Positions 34,120-43,100 of a DNA stretch of 64,000 nt are shown here, in pieces. Each line of letters starts with the position of its first letter. The stretch's first letter is position 1. The stretch lies in NCBI RefSeq assembly GCF_003095655.1, contig NZ_CP029151.1, forward strand, positions 124,001-188,000. Direction: 5' to 3'. The translations under genes and the position numbers were made by a program. The notes below the pieces were generated by a model. It saw only the letters and a program-made list of their open reading frames with translations. It made no database searches and had not been told where the DNA came from. Source of the DNA: Dokdonia sp. Dokd-P16. GTDB lineage: Bacteria; Bacteroidota; Bacteroidia; Flavobacteriales; Flavobacteriaceae.

Positions 34120-35355
34120 ATGACTGATAAAATAAAATGCCCTAATTGTGCTCACAACTTTGACGTAGAAGAGGCGTTATCAGGAAAACTACAGGCGCAG
34201 TTTAAAGCGCAATACGAACGTAAAGTAGCCGAACAAGCCGAAAAATTTAATGCAGAACGTGCAAAGCTTGAAAAGGAAGTAGCACTCTTTGAAGAAAAAA
34301 AAGAGCGTGAGAATGAGCTTTTTAAGGCAAAATTAGAGCAGCGCCTAGTTAAAGAGCAGGAGAAAATCGAAAAGTCAACTCAAGAAGCTTTTGAGCAACA
34401 ATTAAAATCACTTCAGTCAGAAAACGACAAGCGCAAGGAAGAAAACCGCGCATTAAAGTCGGCTGAAATAGATTTACTCAAGCGTGAAAATCAGCTAAAA
34501 GAACAAGCCGAAGAGTTACAACTCACCATGCAAAAACAGCTCCTTGAAAGTCAAAAAGAAATAGAAGATAAAGCTCGAGCAAAAGAGCGTGAAGCCATGT
34601 TCCTTAAAGAAAAGGAATTTGAAAAAAAGCTGAACGATCAAAAGAAGCTTATAGACGAGATGAAGCGCAAGGCAGAGCAAGGAAGTATGCAAATGCAAGG
34701 AGAAGTCCAAGAACTTGCACTAGAGGAGCTACTGTCTCACTCCTACCCTTTTGATAACATTAGTGAGGTAGGTAAAGGAATACGTGGTGCAGACTGTATT
34801 CAAACCGTGATGAATAGACTCCAGCAACAATGCGGTTCTATCGTTTATGAAAGTAAGCGTACCAAGAATTTCTCAAATGACTGGATAGAAAAACTCAAGC
34901 AAGATCAAATACAATGTAAGGCAGATATTGCTGTTATTGTTACCGAAACGTTCCCTAGCGATATGGATCGTTTTGGGGAGAAAGATGGTGTCTGGATTTG
35001 TGGCTTTCATGAGGTAAAAAGTGTATCATTTGTGCTGAGAGAAATGCTCATTAAAACGCAATCTGTAAAATCATCTGACGAGAATAAAGGAGACAAAATG
35101 GAGCTTCTTTATGGATACCTTACCAGTAATGAGTTTGTCCAAAACATAAAACGCATTGTAGAGAACTACGACGGTATGATTAATCAGCTCAACTCTGAGA
35201 AAAAAGCGATGCACAGAATATGGGCATCTCGTGAGAAGCAAATTTGGGTGGTACAAGAAAATATTTCGGCGTTATTCGGCTCTATAAAAGGGATTGCTGG
35301 TAATGCGCTCGAGACTTCTGCCGTATTGGATTTACCAGACACTCAGATAGATTAA
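34120..35355 (+). CDS. DUF2130-family coiled-coil protein
   Basis: 411 aa. N-terminal zinc-ribbon-like IKCPNCAHNF (C6, C9), a long charged coiled coil (about 30-195, rich in EKEKA and QEEK), and a C-terminal globular part (about 215-380) with IRGADCIQTVMNR, YESKRTKNFSNDWIEKLK and ADIAVIVTETFPSD, the DUF2130 core. Function unknown. The next gene (49 bp on) is rmuC, a pairing which suggests a role in DNA handling or genome maintenance. Confidence 0.85.
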   Translation: MTDKIKCPNCAHNFDVEEALSGKLQAQFKAQYERKVAEQAEKFNAERAKLEKEVALFEEKKERENELFKAKLEQRLVKEQEKIEKSTQEAFEQQLKSLQSENDKRKEENRALKSAEIDLLKRENQLKEQAEELQLTMQKQLLESQKEIEDKARAKEREAMFLKEKEFEKKLNDQKKLIDEMKRKAEQGSMQMQGEVQELALEELLSHSYPFDNISEVGKGIRGADCIQTVMNRLQQQCGSIVYESKRTKNFSNDWIEKLKQDQIQCKADIAVIVTETFPSDMDRFGEKDGVWICGFHEVKSVSFVLREMLIKTQSVKSSDENKGDKMELLYGYLTSNEFVQNIKRIVENYDGMINQLNSEKKAMHRIWASREKQIWVVQENISALFGSIKGIAGNALETSAVLDLPDTQID

Positions 35356-35403
35356 CTCTAGTAAATAGCCATTTTCAAAATTTCTTATCACCTCTTTAAT
35401 TAT

Positions 35404-36813
35404 ATGGATAACACACTTCTTCTTATTATCGTTGGTTCCTTGGGCATTCTCGTAGGAGGACTATTAGGGTTTTATATTGCAAATCTTAAGAAGAAAGGAC
35501 AGCTTATAAGTTTACAAGAACGCCTTCACAATGAGCAAGAGAAGGTAGTTGAGGGTAAGACCGCTTTCGCGAAAGCGCAACAAGAAACCACATCGCTTCG
35601 ACAAGAAAGCAGTAATCAGCTTCATGCACTACGCGCCGAAAGTGACAAGCAAATAGCTTACATAAGAGAAGAGAAAGATCAATTTCAAAATGAGCTTACG
35701 GCACGTAATGTTGCCTATGAGAATCTCAAACTTCGCATGGATGAGAAGACCAACGAGCTAGAGCAATTACAAGAAAAATTCACCAAGGATTTTGAAATTA
35801 TAGCTAGTAAAATACTCGATGAAAAGTCGAATAAATTTACGCTACAGAATCAAAAGAATATTGACAGTATATTAAAACCTCTTCAAGAAAAAATAGAAAA
35901 ATTTGAACTTAAAGTAGAATCTACCAATAAGGAGGCAATACACAGAAGTTCTGCCTTGCACGAGCAAATTAAAGGTCTTACCGCTCTCAATGAGCAAATG
36001 ACTAAGGAGGCAAATAATCTCACCAAAGCACTCAAAGGAGATAGTAAGATGCAAGGTAACTGGGGAGAGCTTGTACTAGAAAGAGTGCTAGAAAAATCTG
36101 GTCTAGAAAAAGATAGAGAATATTTTATACAACAAAGCTTTACAACAGATGAAGGTAACAGAGTATTACCAGATGTGGTGATTCACCTCCCTGATAACAA
36201 GAAAATGATTGTAGATAGTAAAGTCTCACTTCGCGCTTATGAACGTTTTGTAAATGAGGAAGAATTACATTTACGTGACGCACATTTAAAAGATCATGTA
36301 GCTGCTCTAAAACGTCACATACAACAGCTAAGTGATAAAAATTACCACGATCTTTACCAGATTGAAAGTCCAGATTTTGTATTACTTTTCATCCCTATTG
36401 AACCAGCGTTTGCGGTTGCGATAAACTATGATAACCAACTATATAATCAAACTTTTGAGAAGAACATTGTGATTGTTACTCCATCCACGCTGTTAGCAAC
36501 ATTGCGCACCATCGATTCCATGTGGAATAATGAGAAGCAACAACAGAACGCACTAGAGATTGCAAAGCAAGCCGGAGGATTATATGATAAATTTCACGGC
36601 CTAGTGACCGACTTAACTGCTGTAGGCAAAAAAATGGATGATGCTAAGACAGGATATTCGGCAGCAATGAATAAACTTGTAGAAGGGAATGGAAACCTAA
36701 TTACGAGAGTTGAAAAATTGAAAAAAATGGGAGCAAAAGCAAAGAAGCAACTTCCAGAAAACATCGTTAATCGCGCTATTGCAAGTGATGACGATATAAC
36801 TTTAATAGAATAA
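35404..36813 (+). CDS. rmuC: RmuC-family DNA recombination protein
   Basis: 469 aa. N-terminal membrane anchor (about 5-26), a coiled coil (about 30-165), and the RmuC nuclease-like domain (about 205-400) with GNWGELVLERVLEKSGLEKD, VLPDVVIHLPDNKKMIVDSK (DSK of the fold) and VLLFIPIEPAFAVA. It is thought to limit DNA inversion between repeats. A palindrome copy encodes TAFAKAQQE in the coiled coil (about 53-60). A small membrane protein gene follows after 7 bp. Confidence 0.92.
   Translation: MDNTLLLIIVGSLGILVGGLLGFYIANLKKKGQLISLQERLHNEQEKVVEGKTAFAKAQQETTSLRQESSNQLHALRAESDKQIAYIREEKDQFQNELTARNVAYENLKLRMDEKTNELEQLQEKFTKDFEIIASKILDEKSNKFTLQNQKNIDSILKPLQEKIEKFELKVESTNKEAIHRSSALHEQIKGLTALNEQMTKEANNLTKALKGDSKMQGNWGELVLERVLEKSGLEKDREYFIQQSFTTDEGNRVLPDVVIHLPDNKKMIVDSKVSLRAYERFVNEEELHLRDAHLKDHVAALKRHIQQLSDKNYHDLYQIESPDFVLLFIPIEPAFAVAINYDNQLYNQTFEKNIVIVTPSTLLATLRTIDSMWNNEKQQQNALEIAKQAGGLYDKFHGLVTDLTAVGKKMDDAKTGYSAAMNKLVEGNGNLITRVEKLKKMGAKAKKQLPENIVNRAIASDDDITLIE
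35562..35577. repeat. CGCTTTCGCGAAAGCG palindrome inside rmuC
   Basis: Read as FAKA in the coiled-coil region. Confidence 0.95.
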
Positions 36814-36820
36814 ATCAATT

Positions 36821-37189
36821 ATGAAAAAAATATTATTTGTAGTGTTAACTACCATATTTCTTATGGCTGCGGGATGGTTTGCATTTATATATTATGTGCC
36901 TTATAGTAAAGGAACTCGCGCTGGAGAACTTATAAAATTTTCAAATAAAGGAGTGGTTTTTAAAACTTGGGAAGGTGAGATAAGTCAAGGTATAAGTGGC
37001 GCACAAATATTTAGTTTCTCAGTATTAGATCAAGAAAAAGAAGCTATTGAAGCGCTTAATGAATATCAAGGGCAATATGTGAAGCTAGAATATATAGAAC
37101 GATTTGGGACATTTTCTTTTTGGGGAGATTCAAAATACTTTGTGACAAAAGTAATTCCAGAACAATCACCACATTTTAATAGACAATAA
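36821..37189 (+). CDS. Small membrane-anchored hypothetical protein
   Basis: 122 aa with an N-terminal hydrophobic helix (about 3-24) and a beta-rich soluble part (GELIKFSNKGVVFKTWEGEI; YQGQYVKLEYIERFGTFSFWGDSKYFV). It resembles small conserved flavobacterial proteins; no function can be given. It starts 7 bp after rmuC and ends at a hairpin terminator, so it is probably in the same operon. Confidence 0.7.
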   Translation: MKKILFVVLTTIFLMAAGWFAFIYYVPYSKGTRAGELIKFSNKGVVFKTWEGEISQGISGAQIFSFSVLDQEKEAIEALNEYQGQYVKLEYIERFGTFSFWGDSKYFVTKVIPEQSPHFNRQ

Positions 37190-37218
37190 AAAAAGCCGCA
37201 AATTGCGGCTTTTTTTAT
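37188..37218. terminator. Terminator after the rmuC operon
   Basis: AAAAAAAGCCGCAA, then ATTGCGGCTTTTTTT; strong for both strands. Confidence 0.85.
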
Positions 37219-37234
37219 GAGTATGATTTTAGTG

Positions 37235-37576
37235 CTAATTTTTAACTAGCCTCTTTGTAGTAGTGCGTTTACCATCTGTAAAAGAAACTATATAAATACC
37301 CGCTTGTAATCTTGTTATATCAATGTAATCATCATTTCCAGTGACGCTTTTACTTAGCATGGAATCTCCTAAGATATTATAGATTTCGACCTTAAGTTTA
37401 CTATCAGAATCATTAGAGATTTGAACTTTATCAATCGCAGGATTAGGATAAATAGATACCGCTTCTGCAAGAGAATTTTGGCTTACATTATCGAGCTTTT
37501 TATAGTTATTTTGAGCAACAACCGCACTTACCGATAGGAAAAAGAAGCTCAATAAAAGTAATTTTTTAATCATCAA
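37235..37576 (-). CDS. Very small secreted protein with a T9SS type A sorting domain
   Basis: 113 aa. Signal peptide (about 1-22, SAVVAQ; the second Met at 37573 may be the true start), about 20 residues of linker, then a C-terminal domain of about 70 residues of the T9SS sorting type: VSIYPNPAIDKVQIS (the Y-P-N-P motif at about 44-47), VEIYNILGDSMLS, LQAGIYIVSFTDGKRTTTKRLVKN. Such domains route proteins through the type IX system to the surface. Here almost no passenger remains, which is unusual; it may be a surface or pilus-like subunit or a remnant of a longer gene. Confidence 0.75.
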   Translation of the reverse strand: MMIKKLLLLSFFFLSVSAVVAQNNYKKLDNVSQNSLAEAVSIYPNPAIDKVQISNDSDSKLKVEIYNILGDSMLSKSVTGNDDYIDITRLQAGIYIVSFTDGKRTTTKRLVKN

Positions 37577-37772
37577 TGGGGGGAAAATTAATTGTCTGTT
37601 CTTACAATATAAGATTGATTTTTTTAAAATCTTATCATTGAAAGAATAAACCTACAATTATCTTACAATAGCACGTCAAAATGCAAAATTTTTAACAATA
37701 TTAAGCAAAGAAAGTAAACATTATACTCTCATGTACAGCTTGTTAGTTTTATTTGAGCCAACTGTTTAGCAC
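37577..37772. other. Gene-free gap between T9SS protein and carB terminator
   Basis: About 200 AT-rich bases; nothing else recognisable. Confidence 0.4.
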
Positions 37773-37804
37773 AAAAAAGCCTACTTAATCAAGTAGGCTT
37801 TTCA
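37773..37804 (-). terminator. Terminator for carB
   Basis: On the minus strand AAAAGCCTACTT, short loop, AAGTAGGCTTTTTT. Confidence 0.8.
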
Positions 37805-37824
37805 AAATTATTATGAGGTAATAT

Positions 37825-40677
37825 TTAATTACTCAAGTACATTTTTCTACGAGCATATAGATCATAAAATGCATCATCTCTTAAGTTGTCAATAAAGAGT
37901 ATACTTTCTCCAGTACTCTTCATTTCTGGTCCTAAGTTTTTATTCACATTAGGAAATTTATTGAAAGAGAATACTGGCTGCTTGATCGCATATCCTTCTA
38001 GTTTCGGGTTAAAAGTAAAATCCTTTGCTTTTTTAGCTCCTAGCATTACCTTAGTTGCATAATTTACATAAGGTTCTTTGTAAGCCTTAGCAATAAATGG
38101 AACCGTACGAGATGCACGAGGATTTGCCTCTATAATAAACACCTTATCATCTTTAACAGCAAACTGGATGTTTATAAGACCTACCGTATCAAGAGCTAGT
38201 GCAATTTTTCTAGTGTGATCTTTTATTTGCTCCATTACAAGATCTCCAAGGTTAAAAGGAGGTAATGTTGCGTTAGAGTCTCCAGAATGGATACCACACG
38301 GTTCTATGTGCTCCATAATACCTATGATGTAAACATCTTCACCGTCACATATAGCATCTGCCTCTGCCTCTATAGCTCCATCTAGGTAATGATCTAATAA
38401 TAATTTATTGTTAGGGATTTTACGAAGTAAATCTACTACGTGCTCCTCAAGTTCATTGTCATTTATTACAATCTTCATTCCTTGCCCTCCTAATACATAA
38501 GATGGTCTTACAAGAATAGGGTAATCAAGTTTTGCTGCTACGGCTAGAGCTTCATCTGCTGTTTCGGCAACATCAAATTCTGGATAAGGTATATTAAGAT
38601 CTTTTAGAAGTGTAGAAAAACTTCCACGGTCTTCGGCAAGATCAAGTGCTTTATAGCTTGTTCCTAATATTTTGATACCGTAACGATCTAACTTTTCAGC
38701 CAACTTAAGAGCTGTTTGCCCTCCTAGTTGAACAATTACACCTTCTGGTTTCTCATGACGAATGATGTCATAAATATGTTCCCAGAATACAGGTTCAAAG
38801 TAAAGTTTATCTGCCGTATCAAAATCTGTAGACACCGTTTCAGGATTACAGTTAATCATGATTGTTTCATAACCACACTCTGCAGCTGCCATTACACCGT
38901 GTACACAGCAGTAATCAAATTCTATTCCTTGACCTATACGGTTAGGACCAGAACCTAATACGATAACCTTTTTCTTATCTGAAACAACACTCTCATTGTG
39001 AGTAGTTAATGTTCCGTCTGCAAGCTCTACATCATTCTCAAAAGTAGAATAGAAATAAGGAGTTTTTGCAACAAACTCTGCTGCACAAGTATCTACAAGC
39101 TTAAACGTTCGGTTTACACGCAGTTCGTCGCGTTTAAATGTTACTTCGCTTTCTAAGCATCCTAACATATGTGCAATCTGACGATCTGCAAAACCTTGTT
39201 GCTTAGCTTCCATAAGTAAATTTCGCGGAAGCGTATCTAATTTATAGGTAGAGATTTCTTTCTCCATTGCATGCATCTCCTCATATTGTTTAAGGAACCA
39301 CATGTCAATTTTAGTAATCTCATGAATACGATTTAATGGAATACCCATCTGGATGGCATCATAAATTACAAATACACGATCCCAACTCGCATACGTAAGC
39401 TTCTCTATAATCTGATCATAGCTTTTATAACCCTTACCATCTGCTCCTAATCCATTACGCTTAATCTCAAGAGATTGTGTTGCTTTGTGTAATGCTTCTT
39501 GAAAAGAACGACCTATACCCATCACTTCTCCTACAGATTTCATCTGTAAGCCAAGTGTGCGATCACTTCCTTCAAATTTATCAAAATTCCAACGTGGGAT
39601 TTTTACAATAACATAATCTAATGTAGGCTCAAAAAGTGCCGATGTAGACTTTGTAATTTGATTATCAAGCTCATCGAGGTGGTAACCTATAGCTAGCTTA
39701 GTTGCAATTTTTGCAATAGGATATCCAGTTGCTTTAGATGCTAGTGCAGATGATCTTGATACACGTGGGTTAATTTCAATTGCAATAATCTCCTCTTCAT
39801 TATCTGGATTTATTGCAAATTGTACATTACATCCTCCTGCAAAGTCACCTATACTACGCATCATATGGATAGCCATATCACGCATTTTTTGATAAGTCAC
39901 GTCAGAAAGTGTCATCGCTGGAGCTACTGTTATAGAATCTCCAGTGTGGATTCCCATAGGATCCATATTCTCTATCGCACAGATTATTACTACGTTATCA
40001 TTTGCATCACGTAATAATTCTAGCTCATATTCCTTCCAGCCTAAAAGAGCCTTATCTATCATTACCTCGTGTACTGGCGATGCTTCAAGACCATGTGAAA
40101 GTAATTTATCAAAATCTTTTTCTTCAAATACAAATGAAGCTCCTGCTCCACCTAGTGTAAATGAAGATCGTATTACTAATGGAAAACCAAACTCTTGCGC
40201 AATCTCCTTTCCTTTCAAGAACGAGTTTGCACTTGCTTGTGGTGCCATTGGTATACCTATGTCGCGCATTAAGTTTTTAAACTGATCGCGATCTTCTGTA
40301 ATATTAATCGCAGCAATATCAACCCCTATAAGTTCTACACCAAAGTCTTTCCAGATTCCTTTTTCATCTGCCTCGATACAAAGGTTAAGCGCAGTTTGTC
40401 CACCCATTGTAGGAAGTACAGCGTCTATCTGAGGATGTTCCTTTAAGATTTGAACAATTGACTTCGTATTTAATGGTAATAAATAAACATGATCCGCCAT
40501 TGTCGGATCAGTCATAATAGTAGCAGGGTTAGAATTGATAAGAATTGTCTCAATACCATCTTCTCGTAAAGAACGTAGAGATTGAGATCCAGCATAATCA
40601 AATTCACACGCTTGACCAATGACTATAGGCCCTGAGCCTATAAGTAGAATCGATTTTAAGTTTTGATTTTTAGGCAT
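37825..40677 (-). CDS. carB: Carbamoyl-phosphate synthase large subunit (lacking allosteric domain)
   Basis: 950 aa. Makes carbamoyl phosphate for pyrimidines and arginine, with CarA (not in the window) supplying ammonia. Two repeated halves each contain a PurK-like start (LLIGSGPIVIGQACEFDYAG; VIVLGSGPNRIGQGIEFDY), an ATP-grasp part (FKNLMRDIGIPMAPQ...; FSTLLKDLNIPYPEF...) and the Mg2+-binding NPR motif EINPRVSRSS / EANPRASRTV. E. coli CarB is 1073 aa; here the protein stops after FSFNKFPNVNKNLGPEMKST, so the C-terminal MGS-like domain that binds UMP, IMP and ornithine is absent. rpmH lies upstream, 107 bp away. Confidence 0.96.
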   Translation of the reverse strand: MPKNQNLKSILLIGSGPIVIGQACEFDYAGSQSLRSLREDGIETILINSNPATIMTDPTMADHVYLLPLNTKSIVQILKEHPQIDAVLPTMGGQTALNLCIEADEKGIWKDFGVELIGVDIAAINITEDRDQFKNLMRDIGIPMAPQASANSFLKGKEIAQEFGFPLVIRSSFTLGGAGASFVFEEKDFDKLLSHGLEASPVHEVMIDKALLGWKEYELELLRDANDNVVIICAIENMDPMGIHTGDSITVAPAMTLSDVTYQKMRDMAIHMMRSIGDFAGGCNVQFAINPDNEEEIIAIEINPRVSRSSALASKATGYPIAKIATKLAIGYHLDELDNQITKSTSALFEPTLDYVIVKIPRWNFDKFEGSDRTLGLQMKSVGEVMGIGRSFQEALHKATQSLEIKRNGLGADGKGYKSYDQIIEKLTYASWDRVFVIYDAIQMGIPLNRIHEITKIDMWFLKQYEEMHAMEKEISTYKLDTLPRNLLMEAKQQGFADRQIAHMLGCLESEVTFKRDELRVNRTFKLVDTCAAEFVAKTPYFYSTFENDVELADGTLTTHNESVVSDKKKVIVLGSGPNRIGQGIEFDYCCVHGVMAAAECGYETIMINCNPETVSTDFDTADKLYFEPVFWEHIYDIIRHEKPEGVIVQLGGQTALKLAEKLDRYGIKILGTSYKALDLAEDRGSFSTLLKDLNIPYPEFDVAETADEALAVAAKLDYPILVRPSYVLGGQGMKIVINDNELEEHVVDLLRKIPNNKLLLDHYLDGAIEAEADAICDGEDVYIIGIMEHIEPCGIHSGDSNATLPPFNLGDLVMEQIKDHTRKIALALDTVGLINIQFAVKDDKVFIIEANPRASRTVPFIAKAYKEPYVNYATKVMLGAKKAKDFTFNPKLEGYAIKQPVFSFNKFPNVNKNLGPEMKSTGESILFIDNLRDDAFYDLYARRKMYLSN

Positions 40678-40727
40678 TTACTTAATTTTTTTTCTAATGT
40701 TTTCTAAAATTAGGAACTTACAGGGTA

Positions 40728-40763
40728 TAAAAAAAGGTGTCACTTAAAAAAAGCAACACCTTA
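40728..40763 (-). terminator. Terminator for rpmH
   Basis: On the minus strand AAGGTGTTGC, long T-rich loop, GTGACACCTTTTTTTA. Confidence 0.7.
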
Positions 40764-40784
40764 TATATACATCTTAAAGATGCA

Positions 40785-40946
40785 TTATTTTTTGTGACGA
40801 GTTTCAGAAGATACACTGATTTTCTTTCTTCCTTTAGCACGACGACGTGCTAAAACTTTACGACCGTTTACTGAAGCCATACGCTCTCTAAAACCGTGTT
40901 TGTTTCTTCTTTTTCTTTTTGATGGCTGAAACGTTCTCTTGCTCAT
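40785..40946 (-). CDS. rpmH: 50S ribosomal protein L34
   Basis: 53 aa, basic: [20 protein letters not shown], then [20 protein letters not shown] and [13 protein letters not shown]. It matches L34 (the R-T-x-Q-P-S, KHGFR-x-RM, GRKVL-x-RRRAKGR motifs), a late-assembly protein of the large ribosomal subunit. The promoter element TATATTTG lies at 41018-41025 upstream. Placing it beside carB rather than near dnaA is typical for this group. Confidence 0.97.
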   Translation of the reverse strand: MSKRTFQPSKRKRRNKHGFRERMASVNGRKVLARRRAKGRKKISVSSETRHKK

Positions 40947-41017
40947 TTTGTATCTTCTTTAAGGTCTTTATAAGACCGCCTTTAATTTCTTTTTATTACA
41001 GCTCTCTAAGCTGGGCG

Positions 41018-41025
41018 CAAATATA
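41018..41025 (-). promoter_or_regulatory. TAnnTTTG promoter element for rpmH
   Basis: TATATTTG on the minus strand, 72 bases before the rpmH start, in the gap between divergent genes. Confidence 0.6.
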
Positions 41026-41081
41026 CGAGAAGTTTTTACTTCTGCAAATGGAAAAATGAAAATATTTTATCTCCTTTTGTA

Positions 41082-41089
41082 TACCTTTG
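41082..41089 (+). promoter_or_regulatory. TAnnTTTG promoter element for the 41146 gene
   Basis: TACCTTTG on the plus strand, with a TTG 5-6 bases further upstream. Confidence 0.6.
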
Positions 41090-41145
41090 CAATCGCCTCA
41101 CAGAGTCAGGCAAAAATAACAAATCATTCGACCTAAATACAATAT

Positions 41146-41727
41146 ATGTTCAATAAAAATATCAAACTTGTTCTTGCCCTAGCCACACTGGCCGCTGCTG
41201 TATGGCAGTTTATTGAGAATGAAATAGGAAATGGCATCATGCTCTTACTATTAATGGGAATATTTATATTCTTATACTTTAAGAACGAAATTATACTCCT
41301 AGCCTTCTTACGCCTACGTAAACAAGACTTTCCTGGAGCACAGAAATGGCTTGAAAAAATCAAAACCCCAACCACTGCACTCGTAAAAAAGCAAGAAGGA
41401 TATTACAATTACCTGCAAGGATTAATGGTATCACAAACTAATATGAGCCTTGCCGAAAAATATTTTAGAAAAGCTATAGAGCTAGGTTTATCTATGGACG
41501 CAGATCTTGCAATGGCAAAACTTAGCCTTGCAGGTATCGCAATGAGCAAGAACCGCAAGCGAGAAGCACAAGTCCTTATGAAAGAAGCAGAGTCTCACGA
41601 TAAGCACAATATGCTAGGTGACCAACTCAAAATGATGAAAGAGAATATGAAACGTGCGGGTAACCAACCTAAACAACAGTATGGACAGCGCACATCTGCC
41701 CGTGCTGGAAGAAGGCAAGGGAGATAA
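41146..41727 (+). CDS. Membrane protein with TPR-like repeats
   Basis: 193 aa. Two membrane helices (about 5-23 and 30-58), then a helical part (about 65-155) with two tetratricopeptide-like units (YYNYLQGLMVSQTNMSLAEKYFRKAIELG; ADLAMAKLSLAGIAMSKNRKREAQVLMKEAESH) and a basic tail ending GQRTSARAGRRQGR. The family is unknown; a scaffold at the inner membrane is likely. It is followed by an aminotransferase gene 86 bp on, with a palindrome core in between. Confidence 0.65.
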   Translation: MFNKNIKLVLALATLAAAVWQFIENEIGNGIMLLLLMGIFIFLYFKNEIILLAFLRLRKQDFPGAQKWLEKIKTPTTALVKKQEGYYNYLQGLMVSQTNMSLAEKYFRKAIELGLSMDADLAMAKLSLAGIAMSKNRKREAQVLMKEAESHDKHNMLGDQLKMMKENMKRAGNQPKQQYGQRTSARAGRRQGR

Positions 41728-41771
41728 CATAGCCCTTATTATTCTTTAGAAAAACGTGTTTTTGATTTCGC

Positions 41772-41781
41772 TTTCGCGAAA
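41772..41781. repeat. TTTCGCGAAA palindrome, intergenic
   Basis: Left arm ends CGC, right arm diverges to AATTTGAGA (the 12431 variant has AATGTGAAA). Upstream of the aminotransferase gene. Confidence 0.85.
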
Positions 41782-41813
41782 ATTTGAGATCTCCCAGTGT
41801 CATCTACTATTAT

Positions 41814-42992
41814 ATGAAATCAGATTTCCTCACCTACCAAGCGCAAACCACTCCGCATCCACTAGCGATGGAAGTGGCACGTGCAAAAGGAAGTTATATA
41901 TATGACACTGCAGATAAAAAATATCTAGATTTTGTCGCTGGAGTTTCTGCTTGCAGCTTAGGACATCAACACCCTAGAGTAAAAAAAGCAATTACAGATC
42001 AGCTAGACAAATATCTACACGTAATGGTCTATGGAGAATATGCACAATCTCCTGCCGTACAACTCACAAAACTTCTTGCACAACATCTTCCTGAGTCACT
42101 AGAGAGCACGTACCTCGTAAATAGCGGCACAGAGGCAATAGATGGTGCTATAAAACTCGCAAGACGTGCAACAGGAAGAACAGAAATAATTGCTGCCGTA
42201 GATGCATATCACGGTAATAGCTATGGAGCGTTAAGCTTGATGAGTAACGAGGAGCGCACAGCGCCCTTCCGCCCTATGATAGGTGATGTCGCTTTTATTA
42301 AGTTTAATTGCGAGCGTTATCTTGAGCGTATAACAGAAAAAACTGCTGGTGTCGTTTTAGAAACAATCCAAGGTGGAGCTGGTTTTATAGAACCTACTCA
42401 TAATTTTCTAGCAAAAGTTAAAGCAAGATGTCAGGAAGTTGGCGCTTTATTAATCTTGGACGAAATTCAGCCAGGAATGGGTCGTACTGGCAAACTCTTC
42501 GGTTTTGAGCATTATAATGTGACTCCAGATATTCTTGTTACTGGAAAAGGATTAGGTGGCGGTATGCCTATAGGCGCATTCACTGCTTCACGAGAGATCA
42601 TGTCTTTGCTTTCAGATAATCCAAAACTTGGTCATATCACCACTTTTGGCGGTCATCCAGTAATTGCAGCGGCAGCGCTGGCTACACTTCAAGAAATTAC
42701 CGAGAGCAACCTAATGCAAGAAGCATTAGAAAAAGAACAATTAATCAGATCATTATTAGTTCACCCGCTTATCACAGAAATACGTGGCCGCGGCCTCATG
42801 CTTGCTGCCATGACACCTTCGGCAGAGATTGCTTCTGAAGTTATCCTTAAGTGCCAAGATCGCGGTTTGATTTTATTCTGGCTACTTTTTGAAAGTACTG
42901 CGATAAGAATCACACCGCCACTTACTATTTCAATGGATGAAATTAAGGAAGGTTGTGAGATTCTTTTGAAAGCTTTGGACGAGGTTCACTAA
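41814..42992 (+). CDS. Class III PLP-dependent aminotransferase
   Basis: 392 aa from the ATG at 41814; the TTG that begins a longer frame at 41784 lies in the palindrome flank and gives no family match. PLP-binding segments: NSGTEAIDGAIKLARRATGR (about 102-121), LILDEIQPGMGRTG (about 217-230) and the PLP lysine K245 in GKGLGGGMPIGAF. The family covers ornithine, 4-aminobutyrate and similar amino-group transferases. The exact substrate cannot be told by eye. Confidence 0.85.
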   Translation: MKSDFLTYQAQTTPHPLAMEVARAKGSYIYDTADKKYLDFVAGVSACSLGHQHPRVKKAITDQLDKYLHVMVYGEYAQSPAVQLTKLLAQHLPESLESTYLVNSGTEAIDGAIKLARRATGRTEIIAAVDAYHGNSYGALSLMSNEERTAPFRPMIGDVAFIKFNCERYLERITEKTAGVVLETIQGGAGFIEPTHNFLAKVKARCQEVGALLILDEIQPGMGRTGKLFGFEHYNVTPDILVTGKGLGGGMPIGAFTASREIMSLLSDNPKLGHITTFGGHPVIAAAALATLQEITESNLMQEALEKEQLIRSLLVHPLITEIRGRGLMLAAMTPSAEIASEVILKCQDRGLILFWLLFESTAIRITPPLTISMDEIKEGCEILLKALDEVH

Positions 42993-43050
42993 GCACTTTC
43001 TCTATAAATAGATTAGGTTTCATTATTTCTAACATTTCATTGGGAGTCTC

Positions 43051-43068
43051 ACGCTTTCGCGAAAGCGT
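43051..43068. repeat. ACGCTTTCGCGAAAGCGT palindrome, intergenic upstream of uvrB
   Basis: 18-bp copy, 33 bases before the uvrB start. Confidence 0.95.
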
Positions 43069-43100
43069 AAAAACTCGTAATTTTATAAAAAATTCTGCTC

